Shown here one piece after another: positions 54,868 through 63,037 of a DNA stretch of 64,000 nt. Under the pieces are notes generated by a model that saw nothing but the letters and a program-made list of their open reading frames with translations, was not told where the DNA came from and made no database searches. The position numbers and the translations under genes were made by a program. Every line of letters starts with the position of its first letter. Position 1 is the stretch's first letter. The stretch covers positions 1-64,000 of the forward strand of contig NZ_MIEK01000067.1 of NCBI RefSeq assembly GCF_001742285.1. Direction: 5' to 3'. The DNA comes from Enterococcus rivorum (GTDB taxonomy: Bacteria > Bacillota > Bacilli > Lactobacillales > Enterococcaceae).

Positions 54868-55338
54868 ATGATTTTATTAACCCGAATAGATCATCGTTTA
54901 TTACATGGTCAAGTAGCCTTTTCATGGACACAAGGACTTGGAGCAGACTGCATTTTAATTGCAAATGATGACGTTCCAACAAACGACATTCGCAAAACAA
55001 CAATCAAATTGGCAAAACCACAAGGTGTTAAGTTAGTTATCAAAAATATAGAGGATTCTATCAAAGCATTACAAAGTGGAGTCACTGATAAATACAAACT
55101 TTTTATTGTCGTTGAGTCAATTTCAGATGCTAGCAGATTGGCAGAAGCTTATCCAGCTATTAAGCAAATTAATTTAGGAGGGATCAAAGCAAAAGAAGGA
55201 AGCCGTAGCTTAAGTAAGGCAGTTAATGTTTTACCTGAAGAAGAGGAGTTATTAAAAATATTGGATAAAAAAGGAGTAGAGTTGGAAATTCGTCAAGTTC
55301 CTGGAGAAAAGAAAATAAAAGTGACAGAATTAATTTGA
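54868..55338 (+). CDS. gfrB: PTS mannose-family EIIB component (gfr operon)
   Basis: 156 residues. LLTRIDHRLLHGQVAFSWTQ carries the active-site His (His13) in the invariant DxRLxHGQ motif, with INLGGIKAKEGSR (phosphate loop side) in the middle. It phosphorylates the incoming sugar-amino acid at the IIC/IID transporter. AGGAGG lies 8 bases upstream. Lies 27 bases after gfrA and 47 before gfrC in the sigma-54 operon. Confidence 0.9.
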   Translation: MILLTRIDHRLLHGQVAFSWTQGLGADCILIANDDVPTNDIRKTTIKLAKPQGVKLVIKNIEDSIKALQSGVTDKYKLFIVVESISDASRLAEAYPAIKQINLGGIKAKEGSRSLSKAVNVLPEEEELLKILDKKGVELEIRQVPGEKKIKVTELI

Positions 55339-55385
55339 AAATTTTAAGATAGCTATAAAAAATAAAAAAGGAAGGTAGTGGAAAA

Positions 55386-56171
55386 ATGGTTATTAAAGCA
55401 ATATTACTTGGGATTGTAGCTTTCATTGCTCAATCAGAATATGCTTTAGGGACGTCACTTCTATCACGTCCTATTGTGACAGGATTATTTGTTGGTCTAG
55501 TTTTAGGTGACATTAAAACAGGCATTATCATGGGAGCCACTCTTGAATTAGCGTTTATAGGGTCATTTTCTGTTGGTGCATCAATCCCACCAGATGTTGT
55601 GACAGGAGGAATTTTAGGAACTGCTTTTGCGATTACAGCTGGTGCTGGAACTGAAACAGCGTTATTATTGGGTTTGCCAATCGCCACGTTAACCCTTATT
55701 TTGAAAAATATTTATTTAGGTTTAGTTATTCCAATCATGAATCATAAATCGGATGAGTATGCAAAAGAAGGGAATTATAAAGGGGTCGAAAGTATGCATT
55801 TGTCAGCAGGAATTGGCTTGTCTCTTATGTTGGGCTTGATTGTTGCGATTTCTTTTATGGTAGGAAGTCAAGCAGTCGGAAATATGCTAGGAATGATTCC
55901 AGAATTTGTCCAACATGGCTTAACAGTGGCAACAGGTCTGATACCTGCCTTAGGGTTCGCGATGTTAGCACGATTATTGATTAACAAAAAAGTTGCTCCG
56001 TATTTCTTTTTAGGTTTTGCGTTAGCTGCGTATCTCAATATTCCAGTTACTGGAGTTGCTATTTTTGTTGCTATTTTAGCAGTTGTAGTGGTTAATATTA
56101 TGAATGTTCGGGGAGCCCAAGGAGGGCAACAAAGTATTGGGGAGGTAGTAGAAGATGATGAAGATTTCTAA
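55386..56171 (+). CDS. gfrC: PTS mannose-family EIIC component (gfr operon)
   Basis: 261 residues, multi-pass membrane protein. LGIVAFIAQSEYALGTSLLSRPIVTG and VGLVLGDIKTGIIMGATLELAFIG are standard IIC-Man blocks, and SIPPDVVTGGILGTAFAI follows. It forms the transport channel with IID. AAGGAAGG precedes the ATG. Its last codons overlap the IID start by 17 bases. Confidence 0.9.
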   Translation: MVIKAILLGIVAFIAQSEYALGTSLLSRPIVTGLFVGLVLGDIKTGIIMGATLELAFIGSFSVGASIPPDVVTGGILGTAFAITAGAGTETALLLGLPIATLTLILKNIYLGLVIPIMNHKSDEYAKEGNYKGVESMHLSAGIGLSLMLGLIVAISFMVGSQAVGNMLGMIPEFVQHGLTVATGLIPALGFAMLARLLINKKVAPYFFLGFALAAYLNIPVTGVAIFVAILAVVVVNIMNVRGAQGGQQSIGEVVEDDEDF

Positions 56172-56975
56172 TGAGGATTCAAAAATTACAAAAAAGGACT
56201 TAAATAAAGTATTCTGGCGTTCCTTTCAAATGGAATTTTCATGGAATTACGAACGTCAAATGAATATGGCCTATACTTATGCGATGATTCCGATTTTGAA
56301 AAAATTATATAAGAGAAAAGATCAAATGGCGGATGCTTTAAAACGTCATCTTGAGTTTTTAATACAACTCCTCACGTCGTGACTCTGATTTTGGGAATCA
56401 ATGCTGCTATGGAAGAAGAAAATGTTAACGATTCTGAATTTGATACATCGGCTATTGATAATATAAAAACATCTTTAATGGGTCCTTTAGCAGGGATTGG
56501 TGATTCTTTTTTTTGGGGTACGTTACGCTTAATTGCCACAGGAGTGGGAACATCATTAGCGATGCAAGGAAATATCTTAGGGCCTGTTCTATTCTTATTA
56601 ATTTTCAACATTCCGCATATTTTGTTCCGCTATTTTGCTACAGGTTGGGGTTATAAGTTAGGAACTGACTTTTTGAAAAGAATTCAAGTAAACGGTATGA
56701 TGGAAAGTTTAACTTTAGGTGCTGCTATTATTGGATTAATGGTTGTAGGCGCCATGACCTCTTCGATGATTGAGATTGAATTGCCAGTAAAAATAGGTTC
56801 AGGTGAGAATGCGGTAACCTTGCAAAGTATTTTTAATGATATTGTGCCAAATATTTTGAATCTAGGTGTTTTTGGAGCCATCTTCTATTTACTAAAAAAA
56901 GAAGTGAATACCCTAATGATTTTACTTGGTTTAGCTGTTGTTGGAATTTTAGGATCATTTGTAGGATTCTTTTAG
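56155..56975 (+). pseudogene. gfrD: PTS mannose-family EIID component, frameshifted (gfr operon)
   Basis: Frame 1 (56155-56382) gives KITKKDLNKVFWRSFQMEFS through ALKRHLEF and then goes out of frame to a TGA. The next frame continues TTPHVVTLILGINAAMEEEN, SLMGPLAGIGDSFFWGTLR and the final IID membrane region to 56975. Inserting one T in the run GAGTTTTTAAT (56356-56360) restores the expected EFFNTTPHVVT. The full protein would have about 273 residues. This is a recent one-base deletion in a homopolymer, phase variation, or a sequencing error. If real, transport by this PTS is lost. Confidence 0.88.
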
Positions 56976-56988
56976 GAGGAAGTTAATT

Positions 56989-58065
56989 TTGGTTACGATG
57001 CTGGATTATATTAACGAGGAAGAAGCAATACTAAGTAATATTTTAGCAACCTATGAATTGAGAGAGAATGATGAATTAAAACCGATTAGAAACTTATTAA
57101 TTCTAGCAACTGGCTCTTCTTACAATGCTTGTCTAGCAGCAAAAACGATAATGGAAAAAATAGCAAATCTATCAATCACAATTGAAGAACCTTATTATTT
57201 TAATCATTACGGTAAGTTATCTGACTCTATTGACGCGGTTTTAGCTGTTTCACAAAGTGGAAAAAGTTCTTCTACGATTGATGCGATGAAACAAATTAAA
57301 GAAAAAAATATATTCACTTTGGCTTTAACAAGTGATTCGAAAAGTCCTATTTCTCAAGCAGTTGAATACGTAATTGCTATCGATATCGGAATCGAAAAAG
57401 TTGGCTTTGTAACAAAAGGTTATGTTGCAACCATCTTACAATTAATTTTGTTCAGTATGTCACTTGGGAAAAGCAACGGGGAAGCAACCATAGAAATGAC
57501 CAATTATTACAAAGACGAGTTGAATAAGGTGATTAAAAAAATTCCAGAGATTATTAAAAAGACGTTACTATTTTTTGAGCAACATGAGAGCGTATTAAAA
57601 ATAGCGAATCGTTATATTGCAATTGGATATGGACCAAACTGGGGAACAGCAAAAGAATTTGAAACCAAATTTACCGAAACTGTCCGTAAGCCCTCACAAG
57701 GATTTGAATTAGAGTCATATATGCATGGGCCATACTTAGAAGCCAATTATGAACATATATTATTCTTTATTGAAACACCTAGCCATAATTTAGAACGTTC
57801 TACTAAATTAAGAGATTATATGAAACCTTATGTTGGGGAGACTTTAATTATAACTACTGAAAATAAAGAAGCAGAAAATAGCCTAAGTCTAGCTTTTGAA
57901 TGTGATGAATTTATTTCTCCATTAGCGTTAGTTATTCCGTTCCAAATTTTGGCCTATAAGATTGCAACAAGCAAAGGGATTGATTTAAATCAGAAAATTT
58001 TTGACGATTTTGATCAGGTTTTAAAAAGTAAACGTTATACAGAGGAGGAAATAGTAGGATGCTAA
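56989..58065 (+). CDS. gfrE: SIS-domain sugar-phosphate deglycase, probable glucoselysine-6-phosphate deglycase
   Basis: 358 residues with two SIS domains related to the isomerase half of GlmS. ILATGSSYNACLAAKTIMEKIA and VLAVSQSGKSSSTIDAM are the first-domain phosphate-binding segments, and ELESYMHGPYLEANYEH is the conserved catalytic region. In gfr operons this paralogue is the one assigned to glucoselysine-6-phosphate. It starts at TTG behind GGAGGAAG, 13 bases after gfrD, and overlaps gfrF by 7 bases. Assignment between gfrE and gfrF is by resemblance. Confidence 0.75.
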   Translation: MVTMLDYINEEEAILSNILATYELRENDELKPIRNLLILATGSSYNACLAAKTIMEKIANLSITIEEPYYFNHYGKLSDSIDAVLAVSQSGKSSSTIDAMKQIKEKNIFTLALTSDSKSPISQAVEYVIAIDIGIEKVGFVTKGYVATILQLILFSMSLGKSNGEATIEMTNYYKDELNKVIKKIPEIIKKTLLFFEQHESVLKIANRYIAIGYGPNWGTAKEFETKFTETVRKPSQGFELESYMHGPYLEANYEHILFFIETPSHNLERSTKLRDYMKPYVGETLIITTENKEAENSLSLAFECDEFISPLALVIPFQILAYKIATSKGIDLNQKIFDDFDQVLKSKRYTEEEIVGC

Positions 58066-59063
58066 AATTAAATGAGGAACAGCAAATAAATGATATTCAA
58101 GGAATCTTAGCTTTACGACCAGACGTTGAAAATATCATTGATGAGGTTTGGCAAAATGGATTTGAGACTATTTTTTATCTAGGCATTGGTGGGACGTATG
58201 CTTCAGCGCTTCAGATTGAAGCATATGTCAGAGGGAAAAGCGAATTACCAATTTATGTCCAGCATGCAGCAGAGTATTATACAACTGGCAATAAGCGATT
58301 AACAAAAGATTCCTTAGTCATTCTTTCTTCGGTAACCGGTACTACAGAAGAAGTAGTTAAAGCTGTTGATGAAATTAATAAAATCGGTGCCACCTTAATT
58401 GGATTCATTGATCAAGCAGATAGTCTTTTAGCAAAAAAATGTGACTATGTCATCACTTACCCAAATCCAGGTACCGAACAAATTAAATTTTTTATGACTG
58501 CAGATCGATTGATGTACAAAAACGGAGAATTTGTTGATTATGAAGAATACTATTCTGATTTAGATCAGTATTTACCATATGGTTTAGTAGAAGCTGAAAA
58601 ACAAGCAGATGATTTTGCTCTAACTTTCGCTGAAAAGCATCGTCATGATACAATGCACTATTTCATTGCTGCAGGAAATCAATGGGGAGCTTGTTACTCT
58701 TATGCTATGTGTTACTGGGAGGAGCAAAGTTGGCTTCGCTCAAAATCTATTCATGCGGCAGAGTTTTTACATGGTACCTTAGAGATAGTGGATGAGACAA
58801 CAGCTGTAACAGTATTTTTAGGAGAAGATGAACAGCGTCCATTAGCTGAACGAGTGAAGAAGTTATTACCACGCATCTGTGGCAACTATACCTTCATTGA
58901 TACCAGAGATTGTGTCGTTCCTGGGATTAGTCAAAAATATCGTGGTCGAGTTCTTTCTTTCTTATTGATGCACGCTGTAACTCAACGGATTGACGCACAT
59001 GTAGAGAAACTAAATTGTCATCCACTAGATATTAGACGTTATTATCGTCAGTTTGATTATTAA
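58059..59063 (+). CDS. gfrF: SIS-domain fructosamine deglycase (FrlB-like), probable fructoselysine-6-phosphate deglycase
   Basis: 334 residues. FYLGIGGTYASALQIEAYVRGK and VILSSVTGTTEEVVKAVDEI are SIS phosphate-binding segments; HAAEFLHGTLEIVDE is the catalytic block and the C-terminus HPLDIRRYYRQFDY resembles the end of E. coli FrlB. It would cleave fructoselysine 6-phosphate to glucose 6-phosphate and lysine. Overlaps gfrE by 7 bases with GGAGG upstream. Last gene of the operon. Confidence 0.8.
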   Translation: MLKLNEEQQINDIQGILALRPDVENIIDEVWQNGFETIFYLGIGGTYASALQIEAYVRGKSELPIYVQHAAEYYTTGNKRLTKDSLVILSSVTGTTEEVVKAVDEINKIGATLIGFIDQADSLLAKKCDYVITYPNPGTEQIKFFMTADRLMYKNGEFVDYEEYYSDLDQYLPYGLVEAEKQADDFALTFAEKHRHDTMHYFIAAGNQWGACYSYAMCYWEEQSWLRSKSIHAAEFLHGTLEIVDETTAVTVFLGEDEQRPLAERVKKLLPRICGNYTFIDTRDCVVPGISQKYRGRVLSFLLMHAVTQRIDAHVEKLNCHPLDIRRYYRQFDY

Positions 59064-59077
59064 AATTAGTTTAAGAC

Positions 59078-59119
59078 AAAGACCCCATGGCGAGAAGCTC
59101 TGCCATAGGGTCTTTATTT
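59078..59119 (+). terminator. Terminator of the gfr-like operon
   Basis: AAAGACCCCATGGC (59078-59091) / GCCATAGGGTCTTT (59102-59115), one mismatch, followed by ATTTT. Confidence 0.85.
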
Positions 59120-59186
59120 TGTATTCTGAAAATCCTTACTATGCTGGGGGGTCCAGAAGGCATTTAGCGTGAGAGGGTTTGTTTGC

Positions 59187-59573
59187 TCAATTCTTCAAAT
59201 AATCCTGTGTCTTTTGAATCTTAGTTGTAAAATATTGAAGCTGTTTTATTTTTTTCTCAATATCTAATCCAATTTTACGAATCAATTCAGAATAGAAATC
59301 AATTCTTTGCTTCACGGTGTTTTCACCATGATCATATAATGCTATAAATTCTTGAGCTTCTTTGATACTTAAATCAGTTTCTAAAAGACAAATAACTAAG
59401 TTTAATTTTTCCAAGTCCTCTGCGCTATAAATTCTTCTACCACTTTCATCACGATCAGGAACAATCAAATCCATCTTTTCGTAAAATCTAAGCGTATCTA
59501 CTGAGATATTCGTCTTTTGTGATACCTGACCGATTTTTAATTGAATATCGCTTATGTTAGGAGATTCCAGCAT
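59187..59573 (-). CDS. MerR-family regulator, AdhR/NmlR-like
   Basis: About 128 residues. IGQVSQKTNISVDTLRFYEK is the MerR winged helix, DESGRRIYSAEDLEKL the wing, and a C-terminal coiled coil follows. A single Cys (about residue 62, in NLVICLLETDLS) sits where AdhR/NmlR-type sensors carry their electrophile-reactive Cys. The ATG at 59573 follows GGAGG and overlaps the SDR gene by 17 bases. Last gene of the leftward operon whose promoter has a 19-base spacer, so autoregulation is expected. Confidence 0.82.
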   Translation of the reverse strand: MLESPNISDIQLKIGQVSQKTNISVDTLRFYEKMDLIVPDRDESGRRIYSAEDLEKLNLVICLLETDLSIKEAQEFIALYDHGENTVKQRIDFYSELIRKIGLDIEKKIKQLQYFTTKIQKTQDYLKN

Positions 59574-60318
59574 AGATGCCTCCGTCAATGTTGATAGAAG
59601 TACCACTCATGAAGTTTGACTTTTCAGAAGCCAAAAATTCAGCGGCATTCGCAACATCTAAGGCCAGAGTTATGCGATTAAATCCACTAAGTGCACGCAT
59701 TTCCTTATCGATTGTTTCTATGCTCTTCTCGGGGTAACGTTTTTCTAGTTCATTTAAAGTCTTAGACCAAAGTTCTGTGTCTGCTGCTCCTGAATTAATA
59801 GCGTTCACATTGATTCCAATTCGGGAAAGATCGTCTGCGATTGCTTTTGTGAAAGATAAAAGTGCTGCGTTTGTCATACTTCCAACAATAAAATCGGCAG
59901 AAGGTTGCTTACCAAATGTTCCAATAACATTGATGATTTTTCCGTGCTCGCTTTTTTTGATTAGTTCTAAAAATTCTCGACACATTCGCACATAGCCTAA
60001 TTGTTTTAGCGTTATATTAGTTATCCATTGTTCATCACTTATATCTGTAAAGTCTCCAACAGGACCACCACCAGCTGTATTGATTAAAACATCAACTTTT
60101 CCATTAGCCTCTTCAATGTCTTTAACTATAGACCTTATGCTCGCTGTATTTGTCACATCACAAATATAGTAATCAAGGGCAGAGTTTCCTTGTTTTAAGG
60201 TTGCCAGTTTCGATTTATTGATATCAAGTAGAATGACATGATCTTTCAATTCTAGAAATTGTCTTGCAATCTCACTTCCAATTCCGCCAGCTCCACCACT
60301 TATGACTACAGTTCTCAT
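59557..60318 (-). CDS. SDR-family protein lacking the usual YxxxK
   Basis: 253 residues. The nucleotide-binding motif is VISGGAGGIGSEIARQF, and INTAGGGPVGD corresponds to the NNAG region. Where SDRs normally show YxxxK the sequence is IVGSMTNAALLSFTKAIA, so both the catalytic Tyr and the Lys appear replaced. The C-terminus SGTSINIDGGIYAG is typical of 3-oxoacyl reductase-like SDRs. It may bind NAD(P) without normal reductase chemistry or use another mechanism. 15 bases after the GATase-like gene, with AGGAGG upstream. Confidence 0.75.
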   Translation of the reverse strand: MRTVVISGGAGGIGSEIARQFLELKDHVILLDINKSKLATLKQGNSALDYYICDVTNTASIRSIVKDIEEANGKVDVLINTAGGGPVGDFTDISDEQWITNITLKQLGYVRMCREFLELIKKSEHGKIINVIGTFGKQPSADFIVGSMTNAALLSFTKAIADDLSRIGINVNAINSGAADTELWSKTLNELEKRYPEKSIETIDKEMRALSGFNRITLALDVANAAEFLASEKSNFMSGTSINIDGGIYAGIS

Positions 60319-60333
60319 ATTTCTCCTCCTTTT

Positions 60334-61044
60334 TTATAAAACTAGTTCAAAAAGTTTATTCATATCAGGATTTTTTCTGGCCATCATTTCAGGATGCCAT
60401 TGAACACCGAATATTCTCATGTCCTGATGTTTAGATTCAAATGCTTCAATGACAAAATCTTCACTAATTGCAGATGGCTTAAGTTTATTTGCTAATAAAT
60501 CTATGCCCTGATGATGAATCGAATTAACCTCGCAACTTTCACCAAGGTACTTAAAAAAAATTGATTTCGGATCAATTTGAATTCGATGAATAGGCATGGC
60601 ATTATTAATATCTTCTGGTTGTTCATGAGTGATAGAAGCCCCAGATAAAGATAGGTCTTGATAAAGAGTACCACCAAGTGCCACGTTAATTAACTGACTT
60701 CCTCGACAAATTCCTAAAATTGATTTTTCTCTTGAAATAGCTTTCTGAATCAATTCGATTTCGAATAAATCCCTATCTATCTGTGGGCTTCTAGTAACGT
60801 TTGCAATTTCTTGGCCATAAAGATAGGGCGTTACATCTTGTCCCCCAGTAAAAATGAATCCGTCGAAAGAATCAACATAGTCATCAATATTTTCAGTGTT
60901 TCCATACGGGATGATGAAAGGGATAGCACCACATTTTTTTACGGAATTTACATAGCCGTCCATAACATAAAAAAGATTCTCGTTTCTAAAAAGAGTTGTT
61001 TCATTTGAAAAATAATTAGAGGTGATACCTATTCTTTTTTTCAC
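60334..61044 (-). CDS. Gamma-glutamyl-gamma-aminobutyrate hydrolase family protein (class I GATase-like), second copy
   Basis: 236 residues of peptidase family C26. Nucleophile Cys is in LGICRGSQLINVALGG and His/Glu in VQWHPEM; FIFTGGQDVTPYLYG matches its paralogue at 18076-18798. Family members hydrolyse gamma-glutamyl bonds. Here it lies in an operon with a SIR2-like protein, SDRs and a carboxymuconolactone-decarboxylase-like protein, so its substrate may be a gamma-glutamyl thiol or amine conjugate. AGGAGG precedes the ATG. Confidence 0.82.
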   Translation of the reverse strand: MKKRIGITSNYFSNETTLFRNENLFYVMDGYVNSVKKCGAIPFIIPYGNTENIDDYVDSFDGFIFTGGQDVTPYLYGQEIANVTRSPQIDRDLFEIELIQKAISREKSILGICRGSQLINVALGGTLYQDLSLSGASITHEQPEDINNAMPIHRIQIDPKSIFFKYLGESCEVNSIHHQGIDLLANKLKPSAISEDFVIEAFESKHQDMRIFGVQWHPEMMARKNPDMNKLFELVL

Positions 61045-61065
61045 TATTCGGTTACCTCCTAAAAT

Positions 61066-61806
61066 TTAAACTATTGGAGTGTGAATTAGAACTTTTTTTA
61101 CATCTGTAAAGACTTTGGCAATATTTTCTTGAATAAAGAGACTATTTGACTCATTGATTTCGGGTAGTTCTAAATTCACAATCACTTTTGGAGTACTTTC
61201 AGGGAAATTTCTCCAAGAGTTTTTTGTTCCTGCAATAATCATCAAGTCAGCCTTACTAAGTATATTTGATCCATCGCGAATATTATCTTGGTAAGTGCCG
61301 AGATTTCTTAGAACAAAATCAGGTAGAATCACATGCCCACATAAGTCGCATAAAGGAATATCATTTTGTTGAGCAATATCCCAATCAAAAGACTTGTTGC
61401 AAAGGGAACAGTGATTCATCCTCATGTTTCCCCAGTATTCATGGACACTCTTGCTGCCGGCTTTTTGGTGTAGAAAGTCAATATTCATGGTAGCGATACC
61501 TAGTAACTTTTTCTGTTTCTCTAAATCTGAAAGAAAAAGATGGCAAGCATTTGGTTCTGCATTTGGGTGAAAGAATGTCTTTCTATACAGCAGGTAAAAG
61601 AGTTTAGGGTTTTTTTTAGCAAATGTTGAGTTTAACATTCCGAAAATTCCACCACTGAAGTCTTTTTCTTCTCCCAAAATAAACGACATTCCAGCTAAAT
61701 CAGGGATACCACTATCCGTAGAAATTCCAGCTCCTGTAAATGCAGCTATTTTTGTGTTATTGCGAACTAACTGTGCAAATGTTTGGATTTTTTCATAATA
61801 GTGAAT
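61066..61806 (-). CDS. SIR2-family NAD-dependent protein, probable ATT start
   Basis: About 246 residues. KIAAFTGAGISTDSGIPDLAGM holds the NAD-binding GAGIS motif and lies upstream of the first in-frame ATG (61689), so that ATG cannot be the true start. No ATG, GTG or TTG occurs in the open region; ATT at 61804-61806 lies 8 bases after AGGAGG. Later motifs are TMNIDFLHQKAG, the catalytic-type His in VHEYWGNM, and two Cys pairs (HCSLC, LCDLC) for zinc. Sirtuins remove acyl groups or transfer ADP-ribose using NAD. In-operon role unknown. Confidence 0.78.
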   Translation of the reverse strand: MHYYEKIQTFAQLVRNNTKIAAFTGAGISTDSGIPDLAGMSFILGEEKDFSGGIFGMLNSTFAKKNPKLFYLLYRKTFFHPNAEPNACHLFLSDLEKQKKLLGIATMNIDFLHQKAGSKSVHEYWGNMRMNHCSLCNKSFDWDIAQQNDIPLCDLCGHVILPDFVLRNLGTYQDNIRDGSNILSKADLMIIAGTKNSWRNFPESTPKVIVNLELPEINESNSLFIQENIAKVFTDVKKVLIHTPIV

Positions 61807-61827
61807 GGCGCTATCCTCCTAAATAGA

Positions 61828-62220
61828 TTAGGCTTCTTTTCTTCGGCTGAAAACTTCTTTTGCTACAAATATTGCATTCAGCACGCGCGGAAAACCAACA
61901 TAGGGACTGCATTGAATAAAAGCTTCAACAATTTCCTGTTTCGTGACCCCAACGTTTAATGCTGCATTGATATGAACATCTAATTGTTTTTCTAAGCCAC
62001 CGAGCGTGAGTAGTGAGGTAATAGTGATAATTTCTCGCTGCTTCCAGTCTAGTACATCCCTTTGGTAAATATCCGCAAAAGTAAATTCTAAGATAAATTT
62101 GCCTAAATCTGGTGCAATGTCTTGTAAGGATTCGATGACCTTTTTTCCGTCTTCACCATCGATATTTAATAGAATATCAAAGCCGATTTGCTCTCTTGTT
62201 TTGTTTTCTGAATTCTCCAT
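61828..62220 (-). CDS. Carboxymuconolactone decarboxylase family protein
   Basis: 130 residues, all-helical CMD/AhpD-like fold. REIITITSLLTLGGLEKQLDVHINAALNVGVTKQEIVEAF and YVGFPRVLNAI are the diagnostic blocks. It has one Cys (IQCSPY) instead of a CxxC redox pair, like the CMD proteins in AdhR-type aldehyde regulons rather than AhpD peroxidases. The ATG at 62220 follows AAAGGATG. Lies in the leftward operon between the HD hydrolase and SIR2-like genes. Confidence 0.85.
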   Translation of the reverse strand: MENSENKTREQIGFDILLNIDGEDGKKVIESLQDIAPDLGKFILEFTFADIYQRDVLDWKQREIITITSLLTLGGLEKQLDVHINAALNVGVTKQEIVEAFIQCSPYVGFPRVLNAIFVAKEVFSRRKEA

Positions 62221-62239
62221 TAATATCATCCTTTTGGAA

Positions 62240-63037
62240 TTACAATATTTTTTGTATTTGTTTAGCGTAATGAATCAATGATTTTGCATTTTTAGTATTC
62301 AAAAACTGAATATTCAAATTCCCTTCGAATCTTACTCGATCTAAAGCATCACAATCATCAAAAAGCATTGTCAGCCTTTTAAAATTATTGTTTGTTAAGA
62401 GAGAATGGGATTTCCCATAAATTATTTTTTGGCGTTGATTCAACGAATGAATACTGATGATATGTTGCAATAACTTAATATCTTTCAAACTGAGAGGAGA
62501 AGAGAGTTCCAAAACCTTGTAAAGAATATGATTTAACCTTGCTGTGATGCTGTTATAATCTTCTTCTGAGGAGCTAAGAGCTTTTGCAAATCTTGAGTAG
62601 CTTTTCTCGCCGTGAAATTGATCATTCAGGTTTTGCCAAGTCCGTCCTACATCATGAAATAGTCCAGCAATTACTAATATTAAAGTTTGATTAAGAGGCA
62701 ATTGGTCTATTGTGGCAACTATCATACATAACCATGCAACTCTGATTCCATGAGAATTTCCATGGGCAATCACTGAATCTTTAAATAATCCAAAGTTATC
62801 CATTTCGTTGAAATAATTGATTAAGGAAAAAAAAGACTCCTCCTTGAAATGCAATACTGTAAGCTTTTTAACGTCATTAATCTGGTATTGAGGAAAGGCG
62901 AACACTCGATGATCGTTATTTCTTTCGAACAAAGTATCACCAGTTCCGTGAACAAGATCGTTCAGTATCTGAAACTGATCTGTTGTCCAATCGTCTTGGC
63001 TAGGTAAATGCTTATTCACACTGTAATAAGTTGTCAT
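62240..63037 (-). CDS. HD-domain hydrolase
   Basis: 265 residues. Metal ligands fit an HD fold: His in SVIAHGNSHGIRVAW, HD in IAGLFHDVGRTWQ and Asp in LFDDCDALDRVRF. HD proteins are phosphohydrolases, often acting on nucleotides; substrate unknown. The ATG overlaps the stop of the first SDR gene (ATGA), so the two are translationally coupled. Rather long N- and C-terminal extensions flank the HD core. Confidence 0.75.
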   Translation of the reverse strand: MTTYYSVNKHLPSQDDWTTDQFQILNDLVHGTGDTLFERNNDHRVFAFPQYQINDVKKLTVLHFKEESFFSLINYFNEMDNFGLFKDSVIAHGNSHGIRVAWLCMIVATIDQLPLNQTLILVIAGLFHDVGRTWQNLNDQFHGEKSYSRFAKALSSSEEDYNSITARLNHILYKVLELSSPLSLKDIKLLQHIISIHSLNQRQKIIYGKSHSLLTNNNFKRLTMLFDDCDALDRVRFEGNLNIQFLNTKNAKSLIHYAKQIQKIL

